Numbered from the stretch's first letter, positions 39,189 through 48,406 are shown. The stretch: DNA of 64,000 nucleotides from Alphaproteobacteria bacterium (GCA_018823325.1 JAHJIJ010000032.1:87281-151280); one strand, 5' to 3'. Made by a program: numbers and translations. The notes: generated by a model not told the origin, from the letters alone.

Positions 39189-40406
39189 ATGACGACCGGC
39201 ACCTTCTCGCCGCTGCGCTACCGCGCCTTTCTGCTGATCCTGCTCGGCAGCCTGTTCTCGCATTTCGGCAACGCCATCCAGTCCGTGGGCGCAGCCTGGC
39301 AACTCACCATCATGGGGCAGCCGGCTGACATCATCGCGCTGGTGCAGAGTGCGACCAACCTGCCGATCATGCTGCTGGCGCTACCCGCCGGCGCCTGGGC
39401 GGACATGTTCGACAAAAGGCTGGTCATGCTGATTGCGCAGACGGCCATGGTTGCGCTCTCGGTGCTGCTGGCCCTGCTTGCCTTTGCCGACATCACACCG
39501 CCCGCGCTGCTCATCGGCCTCACCGCGCTGCTGGCCTGCGGCGTTGCCTGCTTCAACCCCGCGCTGGCCGCCTCCATCGGCGGCATCGTGCCGCGTGCGC
39601 AACTTGCCGCCGCGATCGCACTCAACATCCTCGCCTTCAACATCGCCCGCAGCCTCGGCCCGGCGATTGGCGGCGGCATCGTGGCGATCGGCGGCGCGAA
39701 GGCGGCCTTTGCCGTCAATGCCCTCTCCTATCTGCTCGTCATCGTCATCCTGCTGCGCTGGCGGACCGCACTTCCCGCGCCAGGCACGCGGCGACCGCTG
39801 CTGGTAGTGATCGGCGAGGGTTTCCGCTTCGCGCTCGGCTCGCCGGCCATCCGCACCGTCCTGCTCCGCGCGATCAGCTTCACGCTCGCCGGCAGCGCCG
39901 CCTGGGCGCTGATGCCTCTGGTCGCCACGCAGATGCTCGGCAAGGGATCGATGACTTTCGGCCTGCTGCTCGGCGCATTGGGCTTGGGCGCGGTGATAGG
40001 CGCGGCGACCAGCACCTGGTTCCGCCAGCGCTTCTCGAGCGAGGCAATCATCCGGGGGGCCGGACTCATTTATGGCGCCGTCTGCGTGTGCGTCGCGCTC
40101 GGCGTCGGGCTGGTACCGACGTTGGCGCTGCTCGTGCTCGGCGGCGCCGGCTGGGTGCAGGCACTCTCCGGCTTTGCCGTCGCGGGGCAAATGTGGGCGC
40201 CCGCCGCACTGATCGGCCGGATCACGGCCATGGTGAGCAGTCTCACCTTCGGTGGCATTGCACTGGGGAGCTGGCTCTGGGGACACTTTGCCACGGCGCA
40301 TGGCGTAGCGAGCGCACTGCTGGCCTCGGGCGTGCTGATGATTATCCTCCCGCTCATCGGCCTCATCTGGCCGATGCCCCGCCATGAGGGCGCGCAGCCG
40401 ACCTGA
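39189..40406 (+). CDS. MFS exporter, EntS/MFS_3 type
   Basis: Twelve-helix inner-membrane transporter of 405 residues. LRYRAFLLILLGSLFSHFGNAIQ at the N terminus and LPAGAWADMFDKRLVMLI (motif A of the MFS) match the EntS-like group that exports siderophores or drugs. ALNILAFNIARSLGPAIGGGIVA is another typical block. A clear GGAGAAGG precedes the ATG. The neighbouring UPF0262 gene follows by 73 bases. Substrate unknown; no siderophore synthesis genes are seen. Confidence 0.87.
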   Translation: MTTGTFSPLRYRAFLLILLGSLFSHFGNAIQSVGAAWQLTIMGQPADIIALVQSATNLPIMLLALPAGAWADMFDKRLVMLIAQTAMVALSVLLALLAFADITPPALLIGLTALLACGVACFNPALAASIGGIVPRAQLAAAIALNILAFNIARSLGPAIGGGIVAIGGAKAAFAVNALSYLLVIVILLRWRTALPAPGTRRPLLVVIGEGFRFALGSPAIRTVLLRAISFTLAGSAAWALMPLVATQMLGKGSMTFGLLLGALGLGAVIGAATSTWFRQRFSSEAIIRGAGLIYGAVCVCVALGVGLVPTLALLVLGGAGWVQALSGFAVAGQMWAPAALIGRITAMVSSLTFGGIALGSWLWGHFATAHGVASALLASGVLMIILPLIGLIWPMPRHEGAQPT

Positions 40407-40479
40407 GGGAACATCGGCCGCTCCGCCCCGCCCCGCGCTCTTGCCGCCGCTGGCCCACGCGCCTAGGGAAGCAAGGGCC

Positions 40480-40962
40480 ATGGCCGATCCCCGCATCATC
40501 GACATCTTGCTCGACGAGAAGACGATCCTGTGGCGCAGCGCCGATGTGGAGCAGGAGCGGCGGATCGCGATCTTCGATCTGCTGGAGGACAATTATTTCG
40601 CCCCCGTACGCCGCCATGAGGATGGCTATGCCGGGCCTTACAAGGTGTTCCTGCACGTGGCGGACGGGCGGCTGGTGATCGAGATCAGGCGCACGGACGA
40701 CAGTGCGCTGGAAGCGATCATCCTCGGCCTCGCCAGCCTCAAGCGCGCCATTCGGGATTATTTCGCGATTACGGAGAGCTACTATCAGGCCATCCGGCAG
40801 GCGACGCCGAGCCAGATCGAGACCGTCGACATGGCCCGGCGCGCGGTTCACAACGACGCGGCCGAGCTGCTGCGCGGGCGGCTCGAGGGGAAGATCGACG
40901 TGGATTTCGATACCGCGCGGCGGCTGTTCACGCTGATCTGCGTGCTGCACATCCGCGCATAA
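40480..40962 (+). CDS. UPF0262 family protein
   Basis: A 160-residue soluble protein of the UPF0262 family, found almost only in alphaproteobacteria. Recognisable blocks are RIAIFDLLEDNYFAPV, GPYKVFLHVADGRLVIEIR and the C-terminal ARRAVHNDAAELLRGRLEGK. No catalytic motif or membrane helix is seen, and the family has no known role. It begins a run of closely spaced genes (GH25-like, cytidine deaminase), and the AGGG before the ATG at 40480 acts as ribosome site. Confidence 0.88.
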   Translation: MADPRIIDILLDEKTILWRSADVEQERRIAIFDLLEDNYFAPVRRHEDGYAGPYKVFLHVADGRLVIEIRRTDDSALEAIILGLASLKRAIRDYFAITESYYQAIRQATPSQIETVDMARRAVHNDAAELLRGRLEGKIDVDFDTARRLFTLICVLHIRA

Positions 40963-40981
40963 CAGGGTTTCAGGGACAAGT

Positions 40982-41707
40982 ATGAGCACAGGCACACAGC
41001 GCGTGCAGACAGGCAAGCGACGCCGCATCAAGGTGACGCCGCTGCGGATCTTCATCCTGCTGCTGGTGGTGGGGGGCGGGCTCGCCGCCGGCTTCTTCAC
41101 GCTGGCGCGCAGCTGGACACCCTCGCGCGACTATTTCCCGGTGCAGGGCCTGACGCTGAGCGCGCAGAGCGGTGCGATCAACTGGCGCATGGCCCAGGCC
41201 GCCGGGGCGGACTTCGTTTATCTGCGCGCCACGGACGGCGCTGGCAGCCGTGATGCCGGATTCGACGACTATCTCGCCGGTGCGCTCGCCAACGACATGC
41301 GCCACGGCGCGATCCACCGCTACGATCTGTGCAACAGCGCTTCCGATCAGGCGACGCGCTTCATCGCAACCGTGCCGCGCGATCCGCAGATGCTGCCGCC
41401 CGTGGTGGAGATGGGTTTCGACCTGCCCTGCGCCGACCGTCCCAATCGCGACACGCTGCTGGCCGAGCTGAATACCTTCCTTAACCAGATCGAGACGCAT
41501 GCCGCCAAGCCGGCGGTCATCCGCACCAGCCGCGAGTTCGAAGCCGCCTATGACGTTGCCGGTGGCATCAACCGCTCTCTATGGGTGGACGGCGAGTTCC
41601 TGGTGCCCGACTACACCACTCGCCCCTGGACGATGTGGACGGCCTCGACATGGAAGCGCGTCGACGGCATCGAGGGACCGATCGAATGGAATGCGGTGCG
41701 GCAATGA
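40982..41707 (+). CDS. Membrane-anchored GH25-like protein with degenerate active site
   Basis: A 241-residue protein: a basic N terminus (GKRRRIKVTPL), one membrane helix (about 19-37, FILLLVVGGGLAAGFF), then a glycoside hydrolase 25 (lysozyme) TIM-barrel domain. LTLSAQSGAINWRMAQAAG aligns with the GIDVSxxQGxIDW motif, and FVYLRATDG with the usual FIKATEG. The catalytic aspartate of GIDVS is Thr here, and the DxE pair appears as ExG in LPPVVEMGFD. It is probably not an active lysozyme. It overlaps the cytidine deaminase gene by four bases. Confidence 0.78.
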   Translation: MSTGTQRVQTGKRRRIKVTPLRIFILLLVVGGGLAAGFFTLARSWTPSRDYFPVQGLTLSAQSGAINWRMAQAAGADFVYLRATDGAGSRDAGFDDYLAGALANDMRHGAIHRYDLCNSASDQATRFIATVPRDPQMLPPVVEMGFDLPCADRPNRDTLLAELNTFLNQIETHAAKPAVIRTSREFEAAYDVAGGINRSLWVDGEFLVPDYTTRPWTMWTASTWKRVDGIEGPIEWNAVRQ

Positions 41708-42189
41708 GTGAAGAAGCGGGACAAACGGCGCTGAATGCGCAGGAGCGCGCGCTCGTCGAGGCGGCGCACGGCGCGATGGCAAACGCTCACGCGCCGTACA
41801 GCCGCTTCGCCGTGGGCGCGGCGCTGCTGCTGAGCGACGGGACGGTCCTGACCGGCAGCAATTTCGAAAATGCGAGCTACGGCCTCTCGCTCTGTGCCGA
41901 GACGGTCGCCATCGCGGCGGCCAATGCGCAGGGACGGCTGCGCGACATCGCTGCGATTGCGGTGACTGGCGGCGCAATGGATGACCCAATGGGCAGTGGC
42001 GAAGGCAGCCCCGTCATCACGCCTTGCGGGCGTTGCCGGCAGATCATCAAGGAAGCGCAAGACATGAGCGGGCGTCGGCTCGCCATTCTCTGCGCCGCGC
42101 CGGACGGCAGCGCCGTACTGCGGCTCACCCTGGACGAACTGCTGCCCCACGCCTTCGGGCCGGCCAATCTAGGAATCGGCCCCACCTGA
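41704..42189 (+). CDS. cdd: Cytidine deaminase
   Basis: Pyrimidine salvage enzyme converting (deoxy)cytidine to (deoxy)uridine, 161 residues. Zinc and catalytic residues are in SLCAETVAIAAAN (Cys and Glu) and TPCGRCRQIIKEA (two Cys). APYSRFAVGAALLLSDG and GSNFENASYG are the substrate-binding blocks. The ATG overlaps the stop of the GH25-like gene (ATGA). The dCTP deaminase gene follows 72 bases later, so two pyrimidine-deaminating enzymes lie side by side. Confidence 0.93.
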   Translation: MSEEAGQTALNAQERALVEAAHGAMANAHAPYSRFAVGAALLLSDGTVLTGSNFENASYGLSLCAETVAIAAANAQGRLRDIAAIAVTGGAMDDPMGSGEGSPVITPCGRCRQIIKEAQDMSGRRLAILCAAPDGSAVLRLTLDELLPHAFGPANLGIGPT

Positions 42190-42261
42190 TCCCTCGCGCC
42201 TGAGGGGCGGCGTCGCATCCCCTCTGGCATTCAACGCAGCGAGCGATTAGCAACGCGGCCC

Positions 42262-42816
42262 ATGGCAATACTTTCGGACAAGTGGATTCGCCGGCAGGCG
42301 CAGGAAAACGGCATGATCGAGCCGTTCGTGGAAAGTCAGCGGCGGGAGAACTGCATCAGCTACGGCCTCTCCTCCTATGGCTATGACGCGCGCGTGGCGG
42401 ACGAATTCAAGATCTTCACGAACATCGACAGCGTGATCGTGGACCCCAAGGATTTCGCCGCCAACAGCTTCGTCGACCGGAAGACGGATTGCTGCATCAT
42501 CCCGCCCAACAGCTTCGCGCTGGCCCGGACGGTCGAGTATTTCCGCATCCCGCGCGACGTGCTGGTGATCTGCCTCGGCAAATCGACCTATGCGCGCTGC
42601 GGCATCATCGTGAATGTAACGCCGCTGGAGCCGGGCTGGGAAGGCCATGTGACTCTGGAATTCTCCAACACCACGCCGCTTCCGGCAAAGATCTACGCCA
42701 ATGAGGGTGCCTGCCAGTTCCTGTTCCTGGAAGGCAATGAGCCCTGCGAGACGAGCTATGCCGACCGCGCCGGCAAATATATGGGCCAGCGCGGGGTGAC
42801 GCTGCCCCGACTCTGA
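42262..42816 (+). CDS. dcd: dCTP deaminase
   Basis: Converts dCTP to dUTP, feeding dTMP synthesis; homotrimer in the cytoplasm. The 184-residue length is standard. Motifs: [52 protein letters not shown] with the catalytic Glu, and C-terminal [13 protein letters not shown]. No dut gene is adjacent. It is convergent with the TonB receptor gene, with a strong hairpin terminator between them. Confidence 0.96.
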   Translation: MAILSDKWIRRQAQENGMIEPFVESQRRENCISYGLSSYGYDARVADEFKIFTNIDSVIVDPKDFAANSFVDRKTDCCIIPPNSFALARTVEYFRIPRDVLVICLGKSTYARCGIIVNVTPLEPGWEGHVTLEFSNTTPLPAKIYANEGACQFLFLEGNEPCETSYADRAGKYMGQRGVTLPRL

Positions 42817-42830
42817 TTTTCCAGAAGAAA

Positions 42831-42863
42831 ACCCCGCACGAACCAAGGGCGTCCGTGCGGGGT
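42831..42863 (-). terminator. Intrinsic terminator of the TonB receptor gene
   Basis: A perfect ten-base stem (ACCCCGCACG / CGTGCGGGGT) with a 13-base loop between convergent dcd and the receptor gene. On the minus strand it is followed by TTTTC, so it suits the receptor transcript best; it could also stop readthrough from dcd. Confidence 0.8.
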
Positions 42864-42904
42864 CGGTGCGCTGGCGAGGAGAGCCGCCAGAGCAGAATGG
42901 CAGA

Positions 42905-45274
42905 TCAGAAGCGCGCGTTGATGCTGATCCAGTAGCTGCGCGCCTTGTCCTTGTTGTTGAAGTGATCGGTGTAGTTCGGCGTCCAGCTGCCATCGCCATT
43001 GTCCGCAAAGGCAACGTCGTAGCTGGTGAAGTCTTCGTCCAGCAGATTGTTCACGCGGCCGCTCACCGTCACATAGTCGTTAAAGCGATATTGCGCGCCG
43101 AGGTTCATGACCGTGTAGGACCGGTAATAGAGGTGATCGCCGGTCACGGCGTCCACGCCCCGATAGCGCTTTGACCGCAGTTCGCCCGAAAGCTGCGCAC
43201 TCAGCCTTTCCGTGGCGCGCCAATCCAGCGTGGCGTTGGCCATGTGGCGGGCGGAGTTGGTGAGCGGCTGGCCCTCATTGGCGCCGCTAAGCTGTTCGCT
43301 GTCGGTGAAGGTATAGTTGGCACGCAAGGCGAGGCCCGAGATAATCTCATAGCGCCCGGCGACTTCCACGCCCTGGATGCGCGCCTTGTCGATGTTGACG
43401 GGCTGAGTGAGGCCGCCAATCCCCAAAACCTCCCAATAGGCTCCGAGGTTCGCGCAGGGCCGCACGCCGCCCGTGTCCGAGCAGGCCGCCGCCACCGGCA
43501 TCCGCATGATCTTGTCTTCGAAATCATTGCGGAAGAGCGTGACGTTGAAGCTGTTGCCGCCCTGGCTCCAGTAGAGCGCGACTTCACTGTTCACGCTGGT
43601 CTCGGGCTTGAGGTCCGGATTCCCGACCCACGGATTGGTGCCCTGGCCGCCATAGCCGGTGATCCCGTCATAAAGATCCGTAGTCTTCGGCGTCTTGAAG
43701 CCGGTGCTCACGCCCCCCTTGATGGTGAGCGAAGGCGTGAGCGTGTGGACCGCATAGAGGCGCGGGCTGACCTGCCCGCCGAACATGTCATGCTCGTCAT
43801 AGCGGATGCCACCCGTGATGGTGAGCGCCTCCACCGGAGACCAGTTATCCTCTGCGAAGAGCGACCATTGCCGCTGCTTCTGGGCCGCGGCAACGCCTTC
43901 CGCGCTCGCCTCGAGACCAAAGACGCTATCGGTCAGATCGCCATCGATGAACTGGCCGCCAACGACGAACCGATGTGTGCCAACGAGATTTTCGAGCGGA
44001 ATATCGAGGCGCGCGTCGAGCGTATACTGGTTGCTCTGCAGGGTGCGCTTGGGGCGCGGCAGGAACGTGTCTTCCGCAATGGCCCGGCGCTCGTCGGTGC
44101 TGAGGCCCGCATAATCGCCGGTCCCGCTGTACATTTGCTGCAAAAGCACGCGCTCGGCCACCGAGAAGGGCAAGGTGCGGCCATTATTGTCCGTCTCGAC
44201 ATAGGCCAGCGAGACGAAGCTGTTCCCGATACCCCACTCGCCCTGATGGGTGAGCGCCCAGTTCATCCGGTCGAAGGTCTGCTCGGCGCTGTAGCCCACC
44301 CGTGGCGCCACGATGCCGCCTCGGGCGAGCCAGATCGTGTCGATGCTATCCACCGTCCCGAGCGGAAAGCTGGTGGCGCCGGTCGCGGGGTCGGTCACGG
44401 GCGTGTTGTCATATTCCTGCTTGGAAATGTCGAAATCGAAGACGAGGCTCTGTTTGGATGTCGGCGTGAGGCTGACGGAAAAGCCAGCGCTCCTGTTTGT
44501 GTTGTCGACCGTCTTGCCGCCGGCGCCGAAGCCGAGCCCGCGCACATGCGTCACCCCCGCGGGGTCCACGACCGGCTCGAAATCCGGAGCCGAGGCGTTG
44601 CGCTCATAGATCGAACCGCGCAGGCGCAAGCCGAACAGGCCCGGCACGATGGGACCGGCGAGCCCGATATCTAGCGTCATGTCATCGCCGAAGCTGTCGT
44701 CTTCCTGAAGGCTGCGGCTGAACGTTGCCGATCCGCTCCAGCGGTCCGACACCTTCTTGGTAATGATATTGATTACGCCGCCAAGCGCATCCGCACCATA
44801 AAGCGTGGATGCCGGCCCGCGAATGACCTCGATCCGCTCGATCGTATCCAGCGGCGGAATGTGATTGAACTGATTGCCGCCGAAATTGTTAGGATAAATG
44901 TCGCCGTGATTGTTCTGGCGCTTCCCGTCCACGAGGATCAGTGTGTAGTCCGACCCCATGCCGCGAATGCTGATGGTGCGCTGGCCGGTCTTGTCCGACG
45001 TTTCCCCCACGTCCACGCCTTCCAAGTCGCGCACCGCATCGATGAGCGTGAGATAGGGGCGCTGCTTCAGTTCCTCTGCAGTCACCACGCTGATGCTGGC
45101 CGGCGCGTCGGTGATTTTCTGCTCGAAACCGGCTGCCGTCACGACCACATCCGACTCCGCCGACGCATCGGCAGCGGCCTCGGACCATGCCGGCGCACTC
45201 GCCGCGATCGCCAGCACCGACAGACCAATACGGACCCGGCACAGGAACGATGCCGAACGAACAACCTTTTTCAC
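42905..45274 (-). CDS. TonB-dependent outer-membrane receptor (CirA/FepA-like)
   Basis: Outer-membrane gated channel of 789 residues. After a signal peptide (core VRIGLSVLAIAASAPAWS) the plug domain contains TAAGFEQKITDAPASISVVTAEEL, ISIRGMGSDYTLILVDGKR and RIEVIRGPASTLYGADALGGV. The barrel ends with the C-terminal phenylalanine of SINARF. No STN domain, so it transports without signalling. The layout resembles ferric-siderophore (CirA/FepA) receptors, but the ligand is unknown. Start is GTG 45274 with GGGGGA upstream. An inverted repeat lies just upstream and may be an operator. Confidence 0.92.
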   Translation of the reverse strand: MKKVVRSASFLCRVRIGLSVLAIAASAPAWSEAAADASAESDVVVTAAGFEQKITDAPASISVVTAEELKQRPYLTLIDAVRDLEGVDVGETSDKTGQRTISIRGMGSDYTLILVDGKRQNNHGDIYPNNFGGNQFNHIPPLDTIERIEVIRGPASTLYGADALGGVINIITKKVSDRWSGSATFSRSLQEDDSFGDDMTLDIGLAGPIVPGLFGLRLRGSIYERNASAPDFEPVVDPAGVTHVRGLGFGAGGKTVDNTNRSAGFSVSLTPTSKQSLVFDFDISKQEYDNTPVTDPATGATSFPLGTVDSIDTIWLARGGIVAPRVGYSAEQTFDRMNWALTHQGEWGIGNSFVSLAYVETDNNGRTLPFSVAERVLLQQMYSGTGDYAGLSTDERRAIAEDTFLPRPKRTLQSNQYTLDARLDIPLENLVGTHRFVVGGQFIDGDLTDSVFGLEASAEGVAAAQKQRQWSLFAEDNWSPVEALTITGGIRYDEHDMFGGQVSPRLYAVHTLTPSLTIKGGVSTGFKTPKTTDLYDGITGYGGQGTNPWVGNPDLKPETSVNSEVALYWSQGGNSFNVTLFRNDFEDKIMRMPVAAACSDTGGVRPCANLGAYWEVLGIGGLTQPVNIDKARIQGVEVAGRYEIISGLALRANYTFTDSEQLSGANEGQPLTNSARHMANATLDWRATERLSAQLSGELRSKRYRGVDAVTGDHLYYRSYTVMNLGAQYRFNDYVTVSGRVNNLLDEDFTSYDVAFADNGDGSWTPNYTDHFNNKDKARSYWISINARF

Positions 45275-45297
45275 CAGATAATCCCCCGAGACGCATA

Positions 45298-45322
45298 TTG
45301 CGATTAACTCTCAATATCGCGA
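45298..45322. promoter_or_regulatory. Inverted repeat upstream of the TonB receptor gene
   Basis: TTGCGAT and ATCGCGA (six of seven positions complementary) with an 11-base spacer, 24 bases before the receptor start, in a relatively AT-rich 250-base gap. It could bind a regulator such as a Fur-type protein, but it does not match a consensus I can name. Confidence 0.35.
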
Positions 45323-45528
45323 CTAAGTGAAACGATCAGGCTTCGTCAACCCGGAAAACCGTCGCATCTTCAATTTTTGCGAACCATTCCTATTATCATT
45401 AACGACCCCGTGCCCCTGAAGCGCGGATGCGTTGTCAAGACATGCAGCTCGCAACGGCGTCACTCAGAAGCCGTTAAGCACGATTGCGCTGGCCGTAGCG
45501 GCCCGACCCGCCCTATATGGAGAGGCAC

Positions 45529-46308
45529 ATGTTTGGCCTCTTCAAAACCAAGTCAAAGCCCGAACTTCTGACGCATCCTCCCGACTTGGGAGAGGGGCGC
45601 CGCGTCTATGCGATTGGCGATATCCACGGCCGGCTGGACTTGCTTGTCGACCTGATCGACATGATCGCGGCGGACGACCATAGTCGCGGCCCCACTGGCA
45701 GCACGCAGCTCGTGTTTCTGGGCGACTATGTCGATCGTGGGCCGGACAGCGCCGGGGTCATCGATTATGTTCTGCAGCTGCGCAACTGGTGGCCGAATAT
45801 CACGTGCCTGCGGGGCAATCATGAGGAAGTCTTCGCCATGGCCGCGCAGGGCGACGAGAGTGCATTACGCTTCCTCACCCGCATCGGCGGGCGCGAGACG
45901 CTGCTCTCCTACGGCGCGACCGAGACCGATCTCGACAACATGACGCTTGGCGAATTGCGCGACTGGCTGACGACAGCAGTGCCGCAAGCGCATCGCGACT
46001 TCCTTGAGGAGCTGGAAGACAAGACGATCATCGGCAACTATGCCTTCGTCCATGCAGGCATCCGCCCGGAAATCCCGCTCGAAGAACAGGAAGAGAAGGA
46101 TCTGCGCTGGATACGCGACGAGTTTCTCTTCTACGACGACCCACATGACTATTTCGTCGTCCACGGCCACTCCATCACCGAGAAAGTGGAACAGCGCCCC
46201 AATCGGATGGGCATCGACACGGGCGCGTATAATTCAGGCGTTTTGACGGCCGCAGGGCTGGAGGGGACGGAACAATGGTTCCTCTCGACCGGTAAGGTCG
46301 CGGGCTAA
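45529..46308 (+). CDS. Metallophosphoesterase (PP2A-like serine/threonine phosphatase)
   Basis: Calcineurin-like phosphoesterase of 259 residues. Metal-binding motifs are in order: YAIGDIHGRLDLL, FLGDYVDRGPDSAGV, CLRGNHEEVF, FVHAGIRPEIPL and VVHGHSITEKVEQRPNRMGIDTGAY. These match bacterial PrpA/ApaH-type serine/threonine protein phosphatases. The ATG at 45529 is preceded by GGAGAGG. It may dephosphorylate proteins or nucleotides; substrate not known. It is convergent with ctrA. Confidence 0.9.
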   Translation: MFGLFKTKSKPELLTHPPDLGEGRRVYAIGDIHGRLDLLVDLIDMIAADDHSRGPTGSTQLVFLGDYVDRGPDSAGVIDYVLQLRNWWPNITCLRGNHEEVFAMAAQGDESALRFLTRIGGRETLLSYGATETDLDNMTLGELRDWLTTAVPQAHRDFLEELEDKTIIGNYAFVHAGIRPEIPLEEQEEKDLRWIRDEFLFYDDPHDYFVVHGHSITEKVEQRPNRMGIDTGAYNSGVLTAAGLEGTEQWFLSTGKVAG

Positions 46309-46357
46309 TCGTTCGCCAGACCCTTCAGAATTCTATGCTGCCAGCCTGACAACTTGT

Positions 46358-46430
46358 GTTCCTGCGAAGGCAGGAACCCAGGGCGCAGCGGAGGCCCCTC
46401 GCCGTCTTGGGCTCCTGCCTTCGCAGAAGC
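46358..46430. repeat. Pair of small palindromes (family B)
   Basis: A perfect hairpin GTTCCTGC-GAAG-GCAGGAAC (46358-46377) and an inverted, partly mismatched partner GCTCCTGC-CTTC-GCAGAAGC (46411-46430), about 33 bases apart, in the gap between the phosphatase and ctrA. This arrangement of two facing palindromes is typical of REP doublets in sphingomonads; it may also terminate both transcripts. Confidence 0.65.
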
Positions 46431-46527
46431 ACTCAATGGCAACGCAGGATCACGCCACAACGGGAAGAGGCCGACGGATCGCTCCGCCGGCCCCACCCCC
46501 CGTAATTCCTTGCAACGCCGAACGGCG

Positions 46528-47241
46528 TCAGGCGACCTGCGCCGTCTCCAGCGCATCGATGATCTCATCGGGATCGCGCAGCACATAGCCACGGCCCCAG
46601 ACGGTCTCGATGTAGTTGTCGCCGCTGCACGCCAGGCTGAGCTTCTTGCGCAGCTTGCAGATGAACACGTCGATGATCTTGAGTTCCGGCTCGTCCATGC
46701 CGCCATAGAGATGATTGAGGAACATCTCCTTGGTGAGCGTGGTGCCCTTGCGGAGCGAAAGCAGCTCCAGCATGGCATATTCCTTGCCGGTGAGGTGAAC
46801 GCGGTTGCCATCCACTTCCACCGTCTTGGCGTCGAGATTGACGGCCAGCTTGCCGGTGCGGATGACGCTTTGTGAATGGCCCTTGGAACGGCGGACGACG
46901 GCATGGATGCGCGCCACCAGCTCTTCCTTGTGGAACGGCTTGGTCACATAATCATCCGCGCCGAAGCCGAAGGAGCGGACCTTGCTGTCCATCTCCGAAA
47001 TGCCCGACAGGATGAGCACCGGCGTCTGCACCCGTGAACTGCGCAGCTTCTTCAGCACGTCATAGCCGTGCATGTCCGGCAGGTTCAGGTCCAGGCAGAT
47101 GATGTCGTAATCATAGAGCTTGCCCAGATCGAGGCCTTCTTCGCCCAGATCGGTTGTATAGACGTTGAACCCCTCGGTCGTGAGCATCAGCTCGATAGCC
47201 TTGGCGGTCGTCGGTTCGTCTTCAATAAGCAGCACGCGCAT
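46528..47241 (-). CDS. ctrA: Cell-cycle response regulator CtrA
   Basis: OmpR/PhoB-family master regulator of alphaproteobacteria, 237 residues. Receiver domain: [20 protein letters not shown], phosphoacceptor Asp in [17 protein letters not shown], and conserved Lys in [13 protein letters not shown]. The winged-helix DNA-binding domain includes [48 protein letters not shown] and [15 protein letters not shown]. The ATG at 47241 has AAGGGG upstream. It controls division, motility and other traits after phosphorelay through ChpT/CckA. Upstream DNA holds a TTAACCAT half-site and a GAGTC site, consistent with autoregulation. Confidence 0.96.
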   Translation of the reverse strand: MRVLLIEDEPTTAKAIELMLTTEGFNVYTTDLGEEGLDLGKLYDYDIICLDLNLPDMHGYDVLKKLRSSRVQTPVLILSGISEMDSKVRSFGFGADDYVTKPFHKEELVARIHAVVRRSKGHSQSVIRTGKLAVNLDAKTVEVDGNRVHLTGKEYAMLELLSLRKGTTLTKEMFLNHLYGGMDEPELKIIDVFICKLRKKLSLACSGDNYIETVWGRGYVLRDPDEIIDALETAQVA

Positions 47242-47304
47242 ATGCCAGCCCCTTTGCTCGGTCGGCGGAAAGCTGTCTTCGCTCAGTCCGACCGCCAATA
47301 ACTA

Positions 47305-47368
47305 TTAACCATATGAAGAGTGAACGCAAAAGGTTAATTTTATGTAAAGCGGCTTCAAAGCACGAGTC
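47305..47368 (-). promoter_or_regulatory. Candidate CtrA box and CcrM (GAnTC) site upstream of ctrA
   Basis: TTAACCAT at 47305-47312 matches the CtrA half-site, 64 bases before the ctrA start. A GAGTC methylation site lies at 47364-47368. In Caulobacter the ctrA promoters contain both kinds of element. A second TTAA at 47334-47337 is present, but not at the classical seven-base spacing. Confidence 0.45.
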
Positions 47369-47490
47369 GCGGGCTATTTGAGTGCTTAACAAGCAGAGAA
47401 TCACCCGCTGCGGAGCGAGTCGCAGAGGTAAATGCGGCCACGCTGCCCGACCATCTTCCCCCTGCACACGATAGCGCCTAGGGAAGCACA

Positions 47491-48255
47491 ATGTCCTTCA
47501 ACAGAGCCCCTCGAAATTCCCGCTATGGATCGCCCTCTGGCGACCTCTCGCCATTGACTGACCGGGTGATCTTCATCGACGGCGAGGCGATCGTCCTCGA
47601 CAAGCCGGCCGGCCTGCCGGTCGATCGCCCCCGCGACGGCGCGCTCAGCCTTGAGAACCATCTTGCCAGCATGACGTTCGGCTTCCAGCGCTGGCCGGTG
47701 GCCGTTCATCGGCTGGATCGCGACACCAGCGGCTGCCTGCTGCTTGCGCGCAACCCCAAGGCAGCAAAGCGCTTCACCCAGGCGTTCGAGAACCGCGAGG
47801 TCGAGAAGGTCTATCTCGCCGTGCTCGATGGCGTGCCGGCCGAGAGCGAGGGGATGATCGATCTGCCGCTGGGCAAGACCAGCAGCCGGGAAGAAGGCTG
47901 GCGCATGCAGCCGGACCCGCAGGGCAAGGCTGCCATTTCCCGCTGGCGCCTGCTCGCTGCGCGGGACGGGCGGGCCCTCGTGCAGTTCCGGCCCGAAACC
48001 GGGCGCACGCACCAGCTGCGCGCCCACGCCTTGCATGGCCTCGGCATCGGCATATTGGGCGACACTTATTATCCCTCACCGACGCCCGGCGCGCCATGGG
48101 ACGGCGGCATGCTCCTGCACGCCATCAGCCTGCGCCTGCCCCGCGCCGGCAAAGAGCCAGTGGCAGCCGAGGCCCCACCGCCCCCTGCCTTCGCGACAGC
48201 GGGTTTCCCGGACGCGCAAGCGCTGCATGACGCGACGAAGCAGACGGAAGGCTGA
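47491..48255 (+). CDS. RluA-family RNA pseudouridine synthase
   Basis: Converts uridine to pseudouridine in rRNA or tRNA. The 254-residue protein has the RluA catalytic motif PVAVHRLDRDTSGCLLLARN, with the catalytic aspartate in RLDRDTSG, and the later block VQFRPETGRTHQLRAHAL. The S4 domain present in RluC/RluD is missing, so it resembles RluA or the tRNA-directed RsuA/TruC branch. AGGGAAG precedes the ATG. The Pro/Ala-rich C-terminal extension (PVAAEAPPPPAFATAG) is unusual but probably unstructured. Target base unknown. Confidence 0.88.
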   Translation: MSFNRAPRNSRYGSPSGDLSPLTDRVIFIDGEAIVLDKPAGLPVDRPRDGALSLENHLASMTFGFQRWPVAVHRLDRDTSGCLLLARNPKAAKRFTQAFENREVEKVYLAVLDGVPAESEGMIDLPLGKTSSREEGWRMQPDPQGKAAISRWRLLAARDGRALVQFRPETGRTHQLRAHALHGLGIGILGDTYYPSPTPGAPWDGGMLLHAISLRLPRAGKEPVAAEAPPPPAFATAGFPDAQALHDATKQTEG

Positions 48256-48314
48256 CGGGGACACCCCTCGTCGCAGGAATTGCTGTTGGTAAAGTGGGCG
48301 TTGACCAACCATCT

Positions 48315-48406
48315 CCGTTCGGGCTGAGCTTGTCGAAGCCCTGTCCTGATTCTCTGGAGTTTGAGCAAAAAGAAGGACAGCCCTTCGACAAGCTCAGGGC
48401 GAACGG
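48315..48406. repeat. Dispersed palindromic repeat, family A copy 2
   Basis: Inverted repeat with the same arms as 10987-11076: left CCGTTCGGGCTGAGCTTGTC, right ending CTCAGGGCGAACGG. In this copy the stem extends inward (CTGTCCT paired with AGGACAG). It lies between the convergent pseudouridine synthase and VUT-transporter genes. Confidence 0.75.
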
